43,851 bases of DNA from Melioribacter roseus (GTDB lineage Bacteria; Bacteroidota; Ignavibacteria; Ignavibacteriales; Melioribacteraceae), in contig DYLN01000015.1 of assembly GCA_020722085.1 (NCBI GenBank), positions 1-43,851 of the forward strand, read 5' to 3'. A program made the translations under genes and the position numbers. This document shows positions 1 through 8,276 of this stretch, in pieces (position 1 is the stretch's first letter; the number at the start of each line of letters is the position of its first letter). The notes beneath the pieces are model-generated. The model was not told the origin of the DNA. It was given only the letters and a program-made list of their open reading frames with translations, and did not search any database.

Positions 1-236
1 GTAATAATAATTATTCCGCATTTGGGTTGATGCTTTTTCAGCAGATTTACCAGATCCAATCCGGATCCGCCTGGGAGCATCAAATCAATCAATGCGCAGT
101 CATATTCATAAAGATGAATTTTTTGTTCGGCAGTTTTAAAATCAGAAGCGCAGTCAGTTAAAAAATTCTCTTTCCCTATGAATTCCACAATTGACTCTGC
201 CAATGCAGCTTCATCTTCTACGATTAATATTTTCAT
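1..236 (-). CDS. Response regulator receiver domain protein (partial, runs off window start)
   Basis: Minus-strand reading from ATG at 234-236 gives MKILIVEDEAALAESIVEF...YDCALIDLMLPGGSGLDL..., a receiver domain with the acidic pocket (ED) and phospho-Asp (DLMLPGGSG). Not in the supplied ORF track. Confidence 0.88.
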   Translation of the reverse strand, partial: MKILIVEDEAALAESIVEFIGKENFLTDCASDFKTAEQKIHLYEYDCALIDLMLPGGSGLDLVNLLKKHQPKCGIIII

Positions 237-324
237 AATAAAAAAATAACTATAAATTCTGAATAAAAACTGAAGATAGGATTAGGCAGGATTGTTCTTT
301 TTGCATGGTTTCAAAAGGAGTATT

Positions 325-2442
325 TTATCTCATCACCCTCATCGCATTCAATATTGCAATAATCGCCACACCCATATCGCCAAACACTGCTTCCCACATT
401 GTGGCAATTCCGAAAGCTCCGAGAAGGATGAAGAATAATTTTACTCCCATTGCAAACATTATATTCTGCCAGACAATCGTTCTTGTCCGCTTCGCAACTT
501 CTATTGACTTTACCACCTGCATTGGCGAGTCTGTCATCAGCACAATGTCAGCTGTTTCTACCGCTGCATCGGAACCAAGCGCGCCCATTGCAATTCCTAC
601 ATCTGCACGGGCAATTACAGGGGCATCATTTATTCCATCCCCAACAAATGCAACTTTACCATCTTTAGTTGAACTCAGTAATTTTTCTATATGCTCAACT
701 TTATTCTCCGGCAGAAGCTCAGAATAAAATTCTTTTATGCCAAGCTTCTTTGCAAAAGCTTCTGCCGCACTTTTGTTATCGCCTGTAAGCATAACTGTGT
801 TTACTTTTAATTTATTAAGCTCAGTGATTGTCTCAACCGCTTCATCTTTTAATGAATCAGAAATTACAATGTATCCGGCATATTTTTTATTTATTGCAAC
901 GTGAACAACTGTTCCTTCTATATCGCATTTGTTATGTTCAATATTTTCCTTATGAAGAAGCTTATCATTTCCAACCATAATTTCATCAGAGTTTACTATC
1001 GCTTTAATGCCGTGTCCGGAAATTTCATTCACTTCACTTATTTCACTTTGATTAATTTTATTTTCATAAGCATCCTGAATTGATTTGGCAATTGGATGAC
1101 TTGAGTTTGCTTCTGCATAAGCAGCATATTTAAGAATTTCTTCTTCCTTGAATCCATTGGCAGAAACAATTTCTGCAACTTTGAATTCTCCTTTTGTAAG
1201 CGTTCCCGTTTTATCGAATACAACTGTTTTAATTTTCGTGAGCGCATCCAGATAGTTAGAACCTTTTACTAAAATTCCTTTTCGTGAAGCTCCGCCGATA
1301 CCGCCGAAGTATCCAAGCGGAATGCTGATTACTAATGCACATGGACAAGAAATTACCAGAACTACCAAAGCTCTGTATATCCAGCCTGCCTGTCCGGTAG
1401 GCAGGTCTGTAAATGTTTGTCCTGCAAAAAATAAAGGTGGTATAACTGCAAGAAGCAGCGCACCGAATACTACAACCGGCGTGTAATATCTTGCAAAAGT
1501 TGTAATGAATTTTTCTGTCTCTGCTTTTTTACTGCTGGCATTTTCAACTAATTCTAAGATTTTGGAGATGGACGATTCACCAAATTCTTTTGTTACTTCA
1601 ATTGTGAGTAGCCCACTTTTATTAATCATTCCCGCTAAAACTGTTTCTTTCTCCTTTACAGAAAGGGGAACAGATTCTCCTGTTAATGCAGAAGTATCAA
1701 CAAAAGAATTACCTTCAATTATATTTCCATCCAAAGGAATTTTTTCTCCGGGCTTAACAACGATTATTTGTCCCGGATGAACTTCCGTCGGCGAGACTCT
1801 TTTAACGTCGCCATTTATTTTGACGTTTGCATAATCCGGTCTTATCTCTAGCAAAGCTTTTACAGATTTTCTTGAGCGGTTTACTGCAATATCCTGGAAC
1901 AGTTCGCCGACAACATAAAACAGCATAACTGCAACTGCTTCAGCCATTTCATCAATTGCCAGTGCGCCGAGAGTTGCAATCGTCATCAAAAAATGTTCAT
2001 TGAATACTTTTCCTTTAACAATGCTTTTTACAGCGCCGCTTAAAACACCCCATCCGCTCAATAAATATGCGGAAATGAAAACCAGATATTCGGCAAGGTG
2101 ATAAGGCGTATTGTGAATTTCCTTTTCGAAAATCATTCCTCCGGCTAAAAGCAATAGCGTCAGAACAATCTTAAATAATTCCTTTTTGTTCTCAGATAAT
2201 TCAGCTTTCATAGCGAATTTTTGGATGGCAAAGATTTCTTCTGTTGTTTCAACTACTTCAACTTCCGGTTCAATTTCTTTTATTTTTTGTTTTACTTCTT
2301 CAATGTCCGGTGCATCAATTTGTAAAGTTGAGTTTGCAAAATTCACGGACACAAACTTTACTTCCGGCATCTTTGAAAGACTGTCTTCTATTTTTGCTGC
2401 ACACGAAGCGCAGTCAATATTTTTTAATTGATATTTTTTCAT
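325..2442 (-). CDS. Heavy-metal translocating P-type ATPase (Cd/Zn/Pb type, CadA/ZntA-like)
   Basis: N-terminal HMA motif (DCASCAAKIE), TGES, SCPCALVISIP (CPC), DKTGTLT, GDGINDAPV motifs in the 705-aa ORF. Confidence 0.95.
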   Translation of the reverse strand: MKKYQLKNIDCASCAAKIEDSLSKMPEVKFVSVNFANSTLQIDAPDIEEVKQKIKEIEPEVEVVETTEEIFAIQKFAMKAELSENKKELFKIVLTLLLLAGGMIFEKEIHNTPYHLAEYLVFISAYLLSGWGVLSGAVKSIVKGKVFNEHFLMTIATLGALAIDEMAEAVAVMLFYVVGELFQDIAVNRSRKSVKALLEIRPDYANVKINGDVKRVSPTEVHPGQIIVVKPGEKIPLDGNIIEGNSFVDTSALTGESVPLSVKEKETVLAGMINKSGLLTIEVTKEFGESSISKILELVENASSKKAETEKFITTFARYYTPVVVFGALLLAVIPPLFFAGQTFTDLPTGQAGWIYRALVVLVISCPCALVISIPLGYFGGIGGASRKGILVKGSNYLDALTKIKTVVFDKTGTLTKGEFKVAEIVSANGFKEEEILKYAAYAEANSSHPIAKSIQDAYENKINQSEISEVNEISGHGIKAIVNSDEIMVGNDKLLHKENIEHNKCDIEGTVVHVAINKKYAGYIVISDSLKDEAVETITELNKLKVNTVMLTGDNKSAAEAFAKKLGIKEFYSELLPENKVEHIEKLLSSTKDGKVAFVGDGINDAPVIARADVGIAMGALGSDAAVETADIVLMTDSPMQVVKSIEVAKRTRTIVWQNIMFAMGVKLFFILLGAFGIATMWEAVFGDMGVAIIAILNAMRVMR
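1385..1405. repeat. Palindromic element CCTGCCTGTCCGGTAGGCAGG inside the ATPase gene, translated in frame as LPTGQAG
   Basis: 7-bp inverted arms CCTGCCT/AGGCAGG around GTCCGGT. It falls at TFTD-LPTGQAG-WIYRAL, just before the CPC helix. Confidence 0.7.
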
Positions 2443-2702
2443 AAGTAATCACCTTCCGATTCTTTAAATGAATACGAGCTAGATAATTGATAGCCAAGAA
2501 AACCAACAATGATTCCAATAATTATTGTACTGAGTGTATGAGCAAAACCGGCAAGTGCAGTTGTGCTCATAGTAAACTTCTCATTCCAATTTTCAGATTT
2601 AGAAAGTGCAACCAATGGAATCCAATGATTCGGAATAGATGCGTGAACTATGCTGAGAAGAAATGCGCCCATTATTATTTGTGATAAACCGGTCATATTC
2701 AA
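2439..2702 (-). CDS. Short UreH/HupN-like integral membrane protein, probably C-terminally truncated
   Basis: 87 aa: MGAFLLSIVHASIPNHWIPLVALSKSENW...TALAGFAHTLSTIIIGIIVGFLGYQL. Resembles the N-terminus of longer multi-TM metal-transport-like proteins. The stop overlaps the ATPase ATG (ATGA). Confidence 0.6.
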   Translation of the reverse strand: MNMTGLSQIIMGAFLLSIVHASIPNHWIPLVALSKSENWNEKFTMSTTALAGFAHTLSTIIIGIIVGFLGYQLSSSYSFKESEGDYL

Positions 2703-2738
2703 GCATCCTATTGTTTTACAAATAAATCATTATGAAAT

Positions 2739-3080
2739 TCAAACGCTTCTCGGTGCATACATAATAACTGCTATGCCTATCAAGCAAATTGCTCCGCCGA
2801 TTAGATCATAATTATCGGGGGCTTTTCCGTCGATTTTCCAACCCCAAAGAATCGACATAACCACAAACACACCGCCGTAAGCCGCGTAAATTCTGCCGAA
2901 GATAGATGAAGACTGCAAAGTTGGAATTATTCCGTAAAGTACTAAGATTATTCCGCCGATTAATCCAAGCCAGATACTTCTGCCTTCACGCAGCCAAAGC
3001 CAAACAAGATAACCGCCGCTTATCTCAGCAAGGCCTGCAAGGAAGAATAAAAATATCGATTTCAGAATGTCTATTTGCAT
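2739..3080 (-). CDS. YnfA/UPF0060 family small membrane protein
   Basis: 113 aa with 4 TM helices; [17 protein letters not shown]...YGIIPTLQ...[23 protein letters not shown] is characteristic. Confidence 0.93.
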   Translation of the reverse strand: MQIDILKSIFLFFLAGLAEISGGYLVWLWLREGRSIWLGLIGGIILVLYGIIPTLQSSSIFGRIYAAYGGVFVVMSILWGWKIDGKAPDNYDLIGGAICLIGIAVIMYAPRSV

Positions 3081-3125
3081 TTATTATTTCTCCTCATTTT
3101 TTTATTCTTATAATGATATAAAAAC

Positions 3126-3771
3126 TTAACTGCAACAGTCAATCATCATTTGTTGGTATTTTGAATACCTAATTTTGTAATCATTTGAAGCTTTAACCCC
3201 ATTTATATTTTGAGTTATTATTTCATCAGCATCTTTTACAGAAGTCAATTTGCCGAATGCCAAAAGTAAAATAACTCCAAGTGTTACAAAAACATCTGCA
3301 AAATTAAAGATAGGCCAGCGGCTTAAATTGTAGCCAAGAATTTGTAAATCAAAAAAAATCTATATCTATAAAGTCAACAAAAATTTCCTTTAAGCAGCGG
3401 CGCATAACCGAACATAATACCGAAGAAAACACGGTTTATCAAATTTCCAATTGCACCTGCAAGTATTAAAGATAACGGCATTCTTAACCAGAAAGATTCT
3501 TTCCTTATTTTATACAAATAAAACAGCAAACCGAGTGTTGCAATAACAGTGAACAATGTTAAATACTCTTTATTGCTAACGTGGATTCCGAATGCCATTC
3601 CCAGATTTTCTATGAATGTTAACTTCAGAAAATCTCCAAGAATCGGAATGCTTGAAGCATAAGGCATCCCTTCAATTCGGATGCCTACAAAAATAAGTCA
3701 ATTCCTTTTACAAGCAATTTTGTAATAACATCAATTATTACTGCTGCAAAAGTTATATATAGAACACTCAT
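3126..3771 (-). pseudogene. lspA: Lipoprotein signal peptidase (LspA) reading split across three frames by homopolymer indels
   Basis: Frame pieces: MSVLYITFAAVIIDVITKLLVKGIDLF / VGIRIEGMPYASSIPILGDFLKLTFIENLGMAFGI...GNLINRVFFGIMFGYAPLLKGN / VDFIDIDFFDLQILGYNLSRWPIFNFADVFVTLGV...DCCS*. The shifts fall in the A-runs at 3689-3693, 3379-3383 and 3351-3358. Confidence 0.82.
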
Positions 3772-3774
3772 TTA

Positions 3775-4233
3775 TTACAAGCTCTCGATTACTTTTTTCA
3801 ATTTTCCTTGTATTGTTGAAGCTACTTTACCAAGCGTTTCATTCTTTACAGCTTGCATTGATGCAATTGGATCTATTGCCGCAACAACTGTTTCGCTTTT
3901 ATCGTTCACATAAACAATTACATTGCAAGGCAGCATCAGTCCAATTTGTTCTTCCGATTGCAATGCTTTATAAGCAAAAGGCGGATTGCAAGCACCAAGT
4001 ATTTTATACGGCTTGAAATCAACATCGAGCTTCTTCTTTAAGGTTTCTTTAACATCAATTTCGGTCAGAATGCCGAAACCTTCTTTCTTTAATTCTTCGG
4101 TTACCTTCTCTATCGCTTCTTCGTAACCGAGGTTAACTACTTTTGAGAATCCATAATTTGTTTGTTCTCCCGTAAAGCGGGATTTCACTTCGTTCAACAT
4201 TTTATTTTTCCTTTTGTTTTGTATTAAATTCAC
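3775..4233 (-). CDS. DUF302 domain protein
   Basis: GYEEAIEKVTEELKKEGFGILTEIDVKETLKKKL...YKILGACNPPFAYKAL...IGLMLPCNVIVY is typical of DUF302; start possibly the internal MLNEVKSRF. Confidence 0.9.
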   Translation of the reverse strand: MNLIQNKRKNKMLNEVKSRFTGEQTNYGFSKVVNLGYEEAIEKVTEELKKEGFGILTEIDVKETLKKKLDVDFKPYKILGACNPPFAYKALQSEEQIGLMLPCNVIVYVNDKSETVVAAIDPIASMQAVKNETLGKVASTIQGKLKKVIESL

Positions 4234-4261
4234 ATTTAATATTTGTACGTTAATAAGACGA

Positions 4262-4336
4262 TTAAAAAAATATTAAATTGATTGCCACAACAATAGATAT
4301 ACCGACAAGTCTCTCTTTCAATGTATAGTTTACCAT
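4262..4336 (-). other. Possible 24-aa hydrophobic small ORF (MVNYTLKERLVGISIVVAINLIFF) upstream of the DUF302 gene
   Basis: Continuous minus-strand frame ATG...TAA; too short for the supplied track; could be a gene remnant. Confidence 0.3.
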
Positions 4337-4348
4337 TTTTAAATTTCC

Positions 4349-4858
4349 TTATTCCAATTCAAGACCAGCTTGTTTAAATCTATTTTCCAAATCTTTATAT
4401 GCAATTACTTCGTGATTAAATTCAATAAAAATTTGGTTTGAATTTTCATTTAGTTCATATTTACTTATGCCTTTGATGCTTGTTAACAGTTCATTCAACT
4501 TTTTATTCTGCCCAGCTTTTAACTCAGTTAAACAGATAACTGTTTTATTTTCATCAATCACTAAGTTCTTTACTTTATTTCCGTTTTTATTTTTTGCAAT
4601 CTCTGCTTCTAAGTATAGCCCAAAAGGCAGTTCTGTAAGTTTTGTTTCTTTGTTCCGGTATTTCACAGTCATTGTGGTATCAATATTAACCGGCATACAC
4701 GCAGCAGTTCCATAAACACAAATTACAATTTTATCATTGCCCATTTTTTCATTACCAATTGTGCCTTTTATTTTATCAGTTTCTTGTGCAAAGATGCTAG
4801 CGTTTACAAAATAAACCGTAAATATTAACAATATAATTTTATTAAATATTCTATCCAT
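4349..4858 (-). CDS. Secreted protein with heavy-metal-associated (HMA-like) C-terminal domain
   Basis: Signal peptide MDRIFNKIILLIFTVYFVNASIFAQ; C-terminal LLTSIKGISKYELNENSNQIFIEFNHEVIAYKDLENRFKQAGLEL has HMA beta-alpha-beta character. Confidence 0.55.
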   Translation of the reverse strand: MDRIFNKIILLIFTVYFVNASIFAQETDKIKGTIGNEKMGNDKIVICVYGTAACMPVNIDTTMTVKYRNKETKLTELPFGLYLEAEIAKNKNGNKVKNLVIDENKTVICLTELKAGQNKKLNELLTSIKGISKYELNENSNQIFIEFNHEVIAYKDLENRFKQAGLELE

Positions 4859-4889
4859 TAACTCGTCCTCCTATTTCTTATTTTATATC

Positions 4890-5011
4890 GAGGGTGACCA
4901 AAAAGTAAGAATCAACAAAATAATTCGAGAAAATTCCCCGTAAAATACACGGGACAAGCTGCGCAATTCGCGGTTATTGTTCTATTAAAAAGTTACTTTT
5001 TGGTCAGCCTC
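4890..5011. mobile_element. MITE-like element with 19-bp terminal inverted repeats (122 bp)
   Basis: Left end gagggtgaccaaaaagtaa (4890-4908) and right end ttactttttggtcagcctc (4993-5011) are reverse complements with one mismatch; no ORF between them. Confidence 0.65.
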
Positions 5012-5036
5012 AGATTATTAATCATTATTTATTTAA

Positions 5037-5606
5037 TTACCAGCAGCAGCGGTCTCTCATTCCATAATCCATATAATCACAGCCCCAGCCATAGTCTATA
5101 TATCCGTGATTTCTCGTTCCATAATCCATATAGCCGTTGTAATTCCAACCCCAGTTATCACACCAATTATCATAAACTGAGTTGTTATAATAGGGTAATT
5201 GAGTTTTGCCGAATACATTTTTTATTTTATTTGCGGCTTCCTTCTTTAAGCTGAAGACATTATCTTCAATATTTTTCAACTCGGTTTGATATTCTCTTAT
5301 GCGTTGTCTGCTGATTTCATCCTGTTGCCGGTAATTAAAGTATTCATCTCGGACTGAATCATATTTTTCAATTTCTGGTAGAATTAGTTCATCATATTGA
5401 GCTTTTATTTTATCTATCCGGCTTATTTGATCATCACTAAGCCGATACTGTTCCGGAACATTGTTATTCCAGTAAGATGAATCATACTTATGATTCATTG
5501 AGTTATTTTTGTTTGGATGTTCTTGTGCAAATAATGTTAAAGATACAAGCAGAACCACAATTCCTATTGCAATTCCGGCAAACCATTTTTTATTTGAAGT
5601 TAACAT
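5037..5606 (-). CDS. Spy/CpxP-like periplasmic protein with Tyr/Gly/Cys-rich repetitive tail
   Basis: N-terminal TM/signal; LSDDQISRIDKIKAQYDELILPEIEKYD (LTxxQ-like helical protein); tail NGYMDYGTRNHGYIDYGWGCDYMDYGMRDRCCW. Confidence 0.65.
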   Translation of the reverse strand: MLTSNKKWFAGIAIGIVVLLVSLTLFAQEHPNKNNSMNHKYDSSYWNNNVPEQYRLSDDQISRIDKIKAQYDELILPEIEKYDSVRDEYFNYRQQDEISRQRIREYQTELKNIEDNVFSLKKEAANKIKNVFGKTQLPYYNNSVYDNWCDNWGWNYNGYMDYGTRNHGYIDYGWGCDYMDYGMRDRCCW

Positions 5607-5717
5607 TTTGTTACTCCTTGTAATGTTTACAAGTTAGAAATATTATTATACTATTTTAATATTTAATAGATAATTTGAAAAGAGAGAATGTCTGTGCATC
5701 CTCTAAAAAGAGTAGTA

Positions 5718-6062
5718 TTAAATCAGAAAAGTGCTATTGAAAAGATAGATTTTATTTGTTTTTTGTGGTGAGTAAAAACGCTCAGTCACTAACAAATTAT
5801 ATGAAGTATGTTGTATTCTTGGCTCATCTATATTAGAGTAACTAAATGATTTTTCGACTTTCAGTTTAAATAATTCATTTACTGCGCTTTTACCAATTTC
5901 AGTTTTTATTACTTTTACTACCTCACAATAATCTTGTGCTGTGGGTTGTTCCTTTTCGATTGTAAACCGTCCAATTTCAGAGTAAAAGAACCAAGCTAAC
6001 AATGGAGTTAATACCAAAATAGCTACCGACAATACACGATATTTTAATAAATATTTAATCAT
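5718..6062 (-). CDS. Hypothetical protein with N-terminal membrane anchor
   Basis: 114-aa ORF with one TM segment; no family recognised. Confidence 0.5.
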   Translation of the reverse strand: MIKYLLKYRVLSVAILVLTPLLAWFFYSEIGRFTIEKEQPTAQDYCEVVKVIKTEIGKSAVNELFKLKVEKSFSYSNIDEPRIQHTSYNLLVTERFYSPQKTNKIYLFNSTFLI

Positions 6063-6144
6063 TTCTATTTAGTATGATGCAAAAAAATAATAAAAGGTTC
6101 ATAATTATTCTATCCAATTCTGTTTCTCCCTCTGAGTGCTTACT

Positions 6145-6390
6145 TTAGATTGCACTCTCTCCTCTTTCATTCGTTCTTATCTTTACTACGTAGCTGACTT
6201 CAATAACATATATTTTCCCATCGCCCGGATTTCCGGTGTGTGCTGTTCTTTGAATTGTATCAACAATCTCATCAACCAAATCATTACGAACAACAATTTC
6301 AATTTTTACTTTGAGATTTAGATGATGCAGCTTTTCATCAACACTTGCACCTTCTATTTTCCCTTTTGATTTTCCGAATCCTTTTATTGT
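6145..6390 (-). pseudogene. 5'-truncated P-II (GlnB/GlnK-like) regulator remnant
   Basis: Minus-strand open frame without an ATG start: TIKGFGKSKGKIEGASVDEKLHHLNLKVKIEIVVRNDLVDEIVDTIQRTAHTGNPGDGKIYVIEVSYVVKIRTNERGESAI*. Matches the P-II C-terminal two thirds (GFG..KG, KVKIEIVV, A.TG..GDGKI.V, R.RT.ERGE.A). Its 5' end overlaps the stop of the NlpC gene. Confidence 0.8.
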
Positions 6391-7127
6391 TCAAAATAAT
6401 TGTTAATTCTTCTGGCACCAACATAACGACTTTTGTAATAGGGATTATCAAGGTGTGAAACAGTTACTCCAAGAGAGCGGCTGGCATGAACAAACTTTCC
6501 TTCACCAAGATAAATGCCTACGTGTCCGGGAAAGCTTCTTTTTGTTGTATTGAAAAATACAAGATCACCGAATTGCAGTTTATCTTTACTATTGATTTTC
6601 TCGCCGGTTTTATATTGTTCTCTTGCAGTGCGCGGGAGTTCAAGTGAGAGCGAAGTTTCGAAAATTTCTTTCGTAAAAGCTGAGCAGTCGATTCCGTTGT
6701 TTGTACTGCCACCGTATTTATAAGGAGTATCAATAAATTTTATAACTTCGAATAGAACTTTTTCACGCGGGGTTAGAGCCACGTTAAAACTTTTCAGCTT
6801 TTCATAATTTTCTAAAAATTTTTTTGTATAAAGATTCTCATCTGCACCTGCCGGAGGAGGTTCATCAAATTCCGAAGGATTATCGGGAAGATCGTTATAA
6901 ACCGTTATTTCAGTATTGTTTGCATTTTCACTATTTGATGCGGTAGAATTGTCGGCATCGCTCGGAGGTTTATCGTTGTCGGAAGAAAACCTTACATTTT
7001 TAGAATTAGTTTTATGTTCTTCCTTAGGTTTGGAATATCTTTCGCTGTAAGAGGATGATGAGCATGCAGAAGCAGTTATAATTATTATAACTATGATAAA
7101 AAATAATATCGGCTTTACAAATTTCAC
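6384..7127 (-). CDS. NlpC/P60 family cell-wall endopeptidase, lipoprotein
   Basis: Lipobox-like TASACSS; YKYGGSTNNGIDCSAFTKEIF catalytic Cys, GHVGIYLGEGKFVHAS His. Confidence 0.94.
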   Translation of the reverse strand: MKFVKPILFFIIVIIIITASACSSSSYSERYSKPKEEHKTNSKNVRFSSDNDKPPSDADNSTASNSENANNTEITVYNDLPDNPSEFDEPPPAGADENLYTKKFLENYEKLKSFNVALTPREKVLFEVIKFIDTPYKYGGSTNNGIDCSAFTKEIFETSLSLELPRTAREQYKTGEKINSKDKLQFGDLVFFNTTKRSFPGHVGIYLGEGKFVHASRSLGVTVSHLDNPYYKSRYVGARRINNYFEQ

Positions 7128-7137
7128 AATTAATCAA

Positions 7138-7992
7138 TCAGCCTAAATAAGCACGCAAATTTTTGCTTCGCGAGGCATGCCGCAGTCTGCGAATTGCTTT
7201 CTCTTTAATTTGTCTAACTCTTTCGCGCGTAAGGTTAAATTTTTCTCCTATTTCTTCAAGAGTAAGCGAATGTTCTTTATTCAGTCCGAAATACAATTTT
7301 ACTACTTCTGCTTCGCGTTCGCTGAGCGTAGAGAGTGCACGTTCAATTTCACTTCTGAGAGAATCTGACATCAAAACATAATCCGGGGAGGGCTGGTCAG
7401 CATTTTCAAGAATATCGAGCAGCCTATTTTCTTCGCCCTGTGTAAACGGTGCATCCATAGAAATATGCCTGCCGGAAATTCTTAACGTGTCAGATATCTC
7501 GCTAATATCCATATCAAGTTCGGACGCGAGTTCATGAGCACTTGGCTCTCTTTCAAATTCCTGCTCAAGGTTGCTGTAGGCTCTGCCGATTTTATTAAGT
7601 GCACCGACTCTATTTAACGGCAGTCTCACAATTCTCGACTGTTCGGCAAGAGCCTGCAGAATCGACTGCCGGATCCACCAGACAGCATAAGAAATAAACT
7701 TAAACCCTCTTGTTTCATCGAACCTTTTTGCAGCCTTAATTAAACCAAGGTTCCCTTCGTTTATCAGATCGCCTAGGGACAAACCTTGATTTTGGTATTG
7801 TTTAGCAACACTTACAACAAAACGTAAATTAGCTTTAACAAGTTTCTCAAGAGCTCTTTGATCGTTTTTCTTAATTCGAACTGCAAGTTCAATCTCTTCA
7901 TCAGGTGAAAGAAGGTCCACCTTCCCTATTTCCTGCAGGTATTTATCTAAAGATTGGCTTTCTCTATTAGTATATTGTTTGGTGATTTTCAA
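7138..7992 (-). CDS. rpoD: RNA polymerase primary sigma factor (RpoD/SigA, short Bacteroidota-type)
   Basis: 284 aa; [57 protein letters not shown] and [30 protein letters not shown]. Confidence 0.96.
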   Translation of the reverse strand: MKITKQYTNRESQSLDKYLQEIGKVDLLSPDEEIELAVRIKKNDQRALEKLVKANLRFVVSVAKQYQNQGLSLGDLINEGNLGLIKAAKRFDETRGFKFISYAVWWIRQSILQALAEQSRIVRLPLNRVGALNKIGRAYSNLEQEFEREPSAHELASELDMDISEISDTLRISGRHISMDAPFTQGEENRLLDILENADQPSPDYVLMSDSLRSEIERALSTLSEREAEVVKLYFGLNKEHSLTLEEIGEKFNLTRERVRQIKEKAIRRLRHASRSKNLRAYLG

Positions 7993-8276
7993 GACACATC
8001 CTCCTTATTAATTCCTATGTTAATCGAATCTACAATACCAACAATTGATGCATCTACCGGTGCCATATCAACATCAAGAGGAATAACGGCTTCGCTAGCA
8101 GTAACGTAATAAATTATTTCTCCCGGACCGGCTCCAATTGTATCAAGAGCAATTATAGGATCTCCAAGCTTTTCACGTTCAGAATTTAGAGGCTGGACAA
8201 GCTGCATTTTATAACCGTTTAGGGCTTCGTATTTTCTTGTCGCCCAGATAGTGCCGATAATCTTACCGAGATACAT
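7989..8276 (-). CDS. EutN/CcmL family bacterial microcompartment vertex (BMC-P) protein
   Basis: 95 aa: [30 protein letters not shown]...[21 protein letters not shown]...[13 protein letters not shown]. Confidence 0.93.
   Translation of the reverse strand: MYLGKIIGTIWATRKYEALNGYKMQLVQPLNSEREKLGDPIIALDTIGAGPGEIIYYVTASEAVIPLDVDMAPVDASIVGIVDSINIGINKEDVS

Noticed and set aside
305-727. Plus-strand ORF of 140 aa opposite the P-type ATPase, and similar plus-strand ORFs throughout
   Set aside because: Antisense shadows of well-supported minus-strand genes; no recognisable domain in any of them
6518-6733. Minus-strand 71-aa ORF inside the NlpC/P60 gene
   Set aside because: Out-of-frame ORF nested in a clear coding gene
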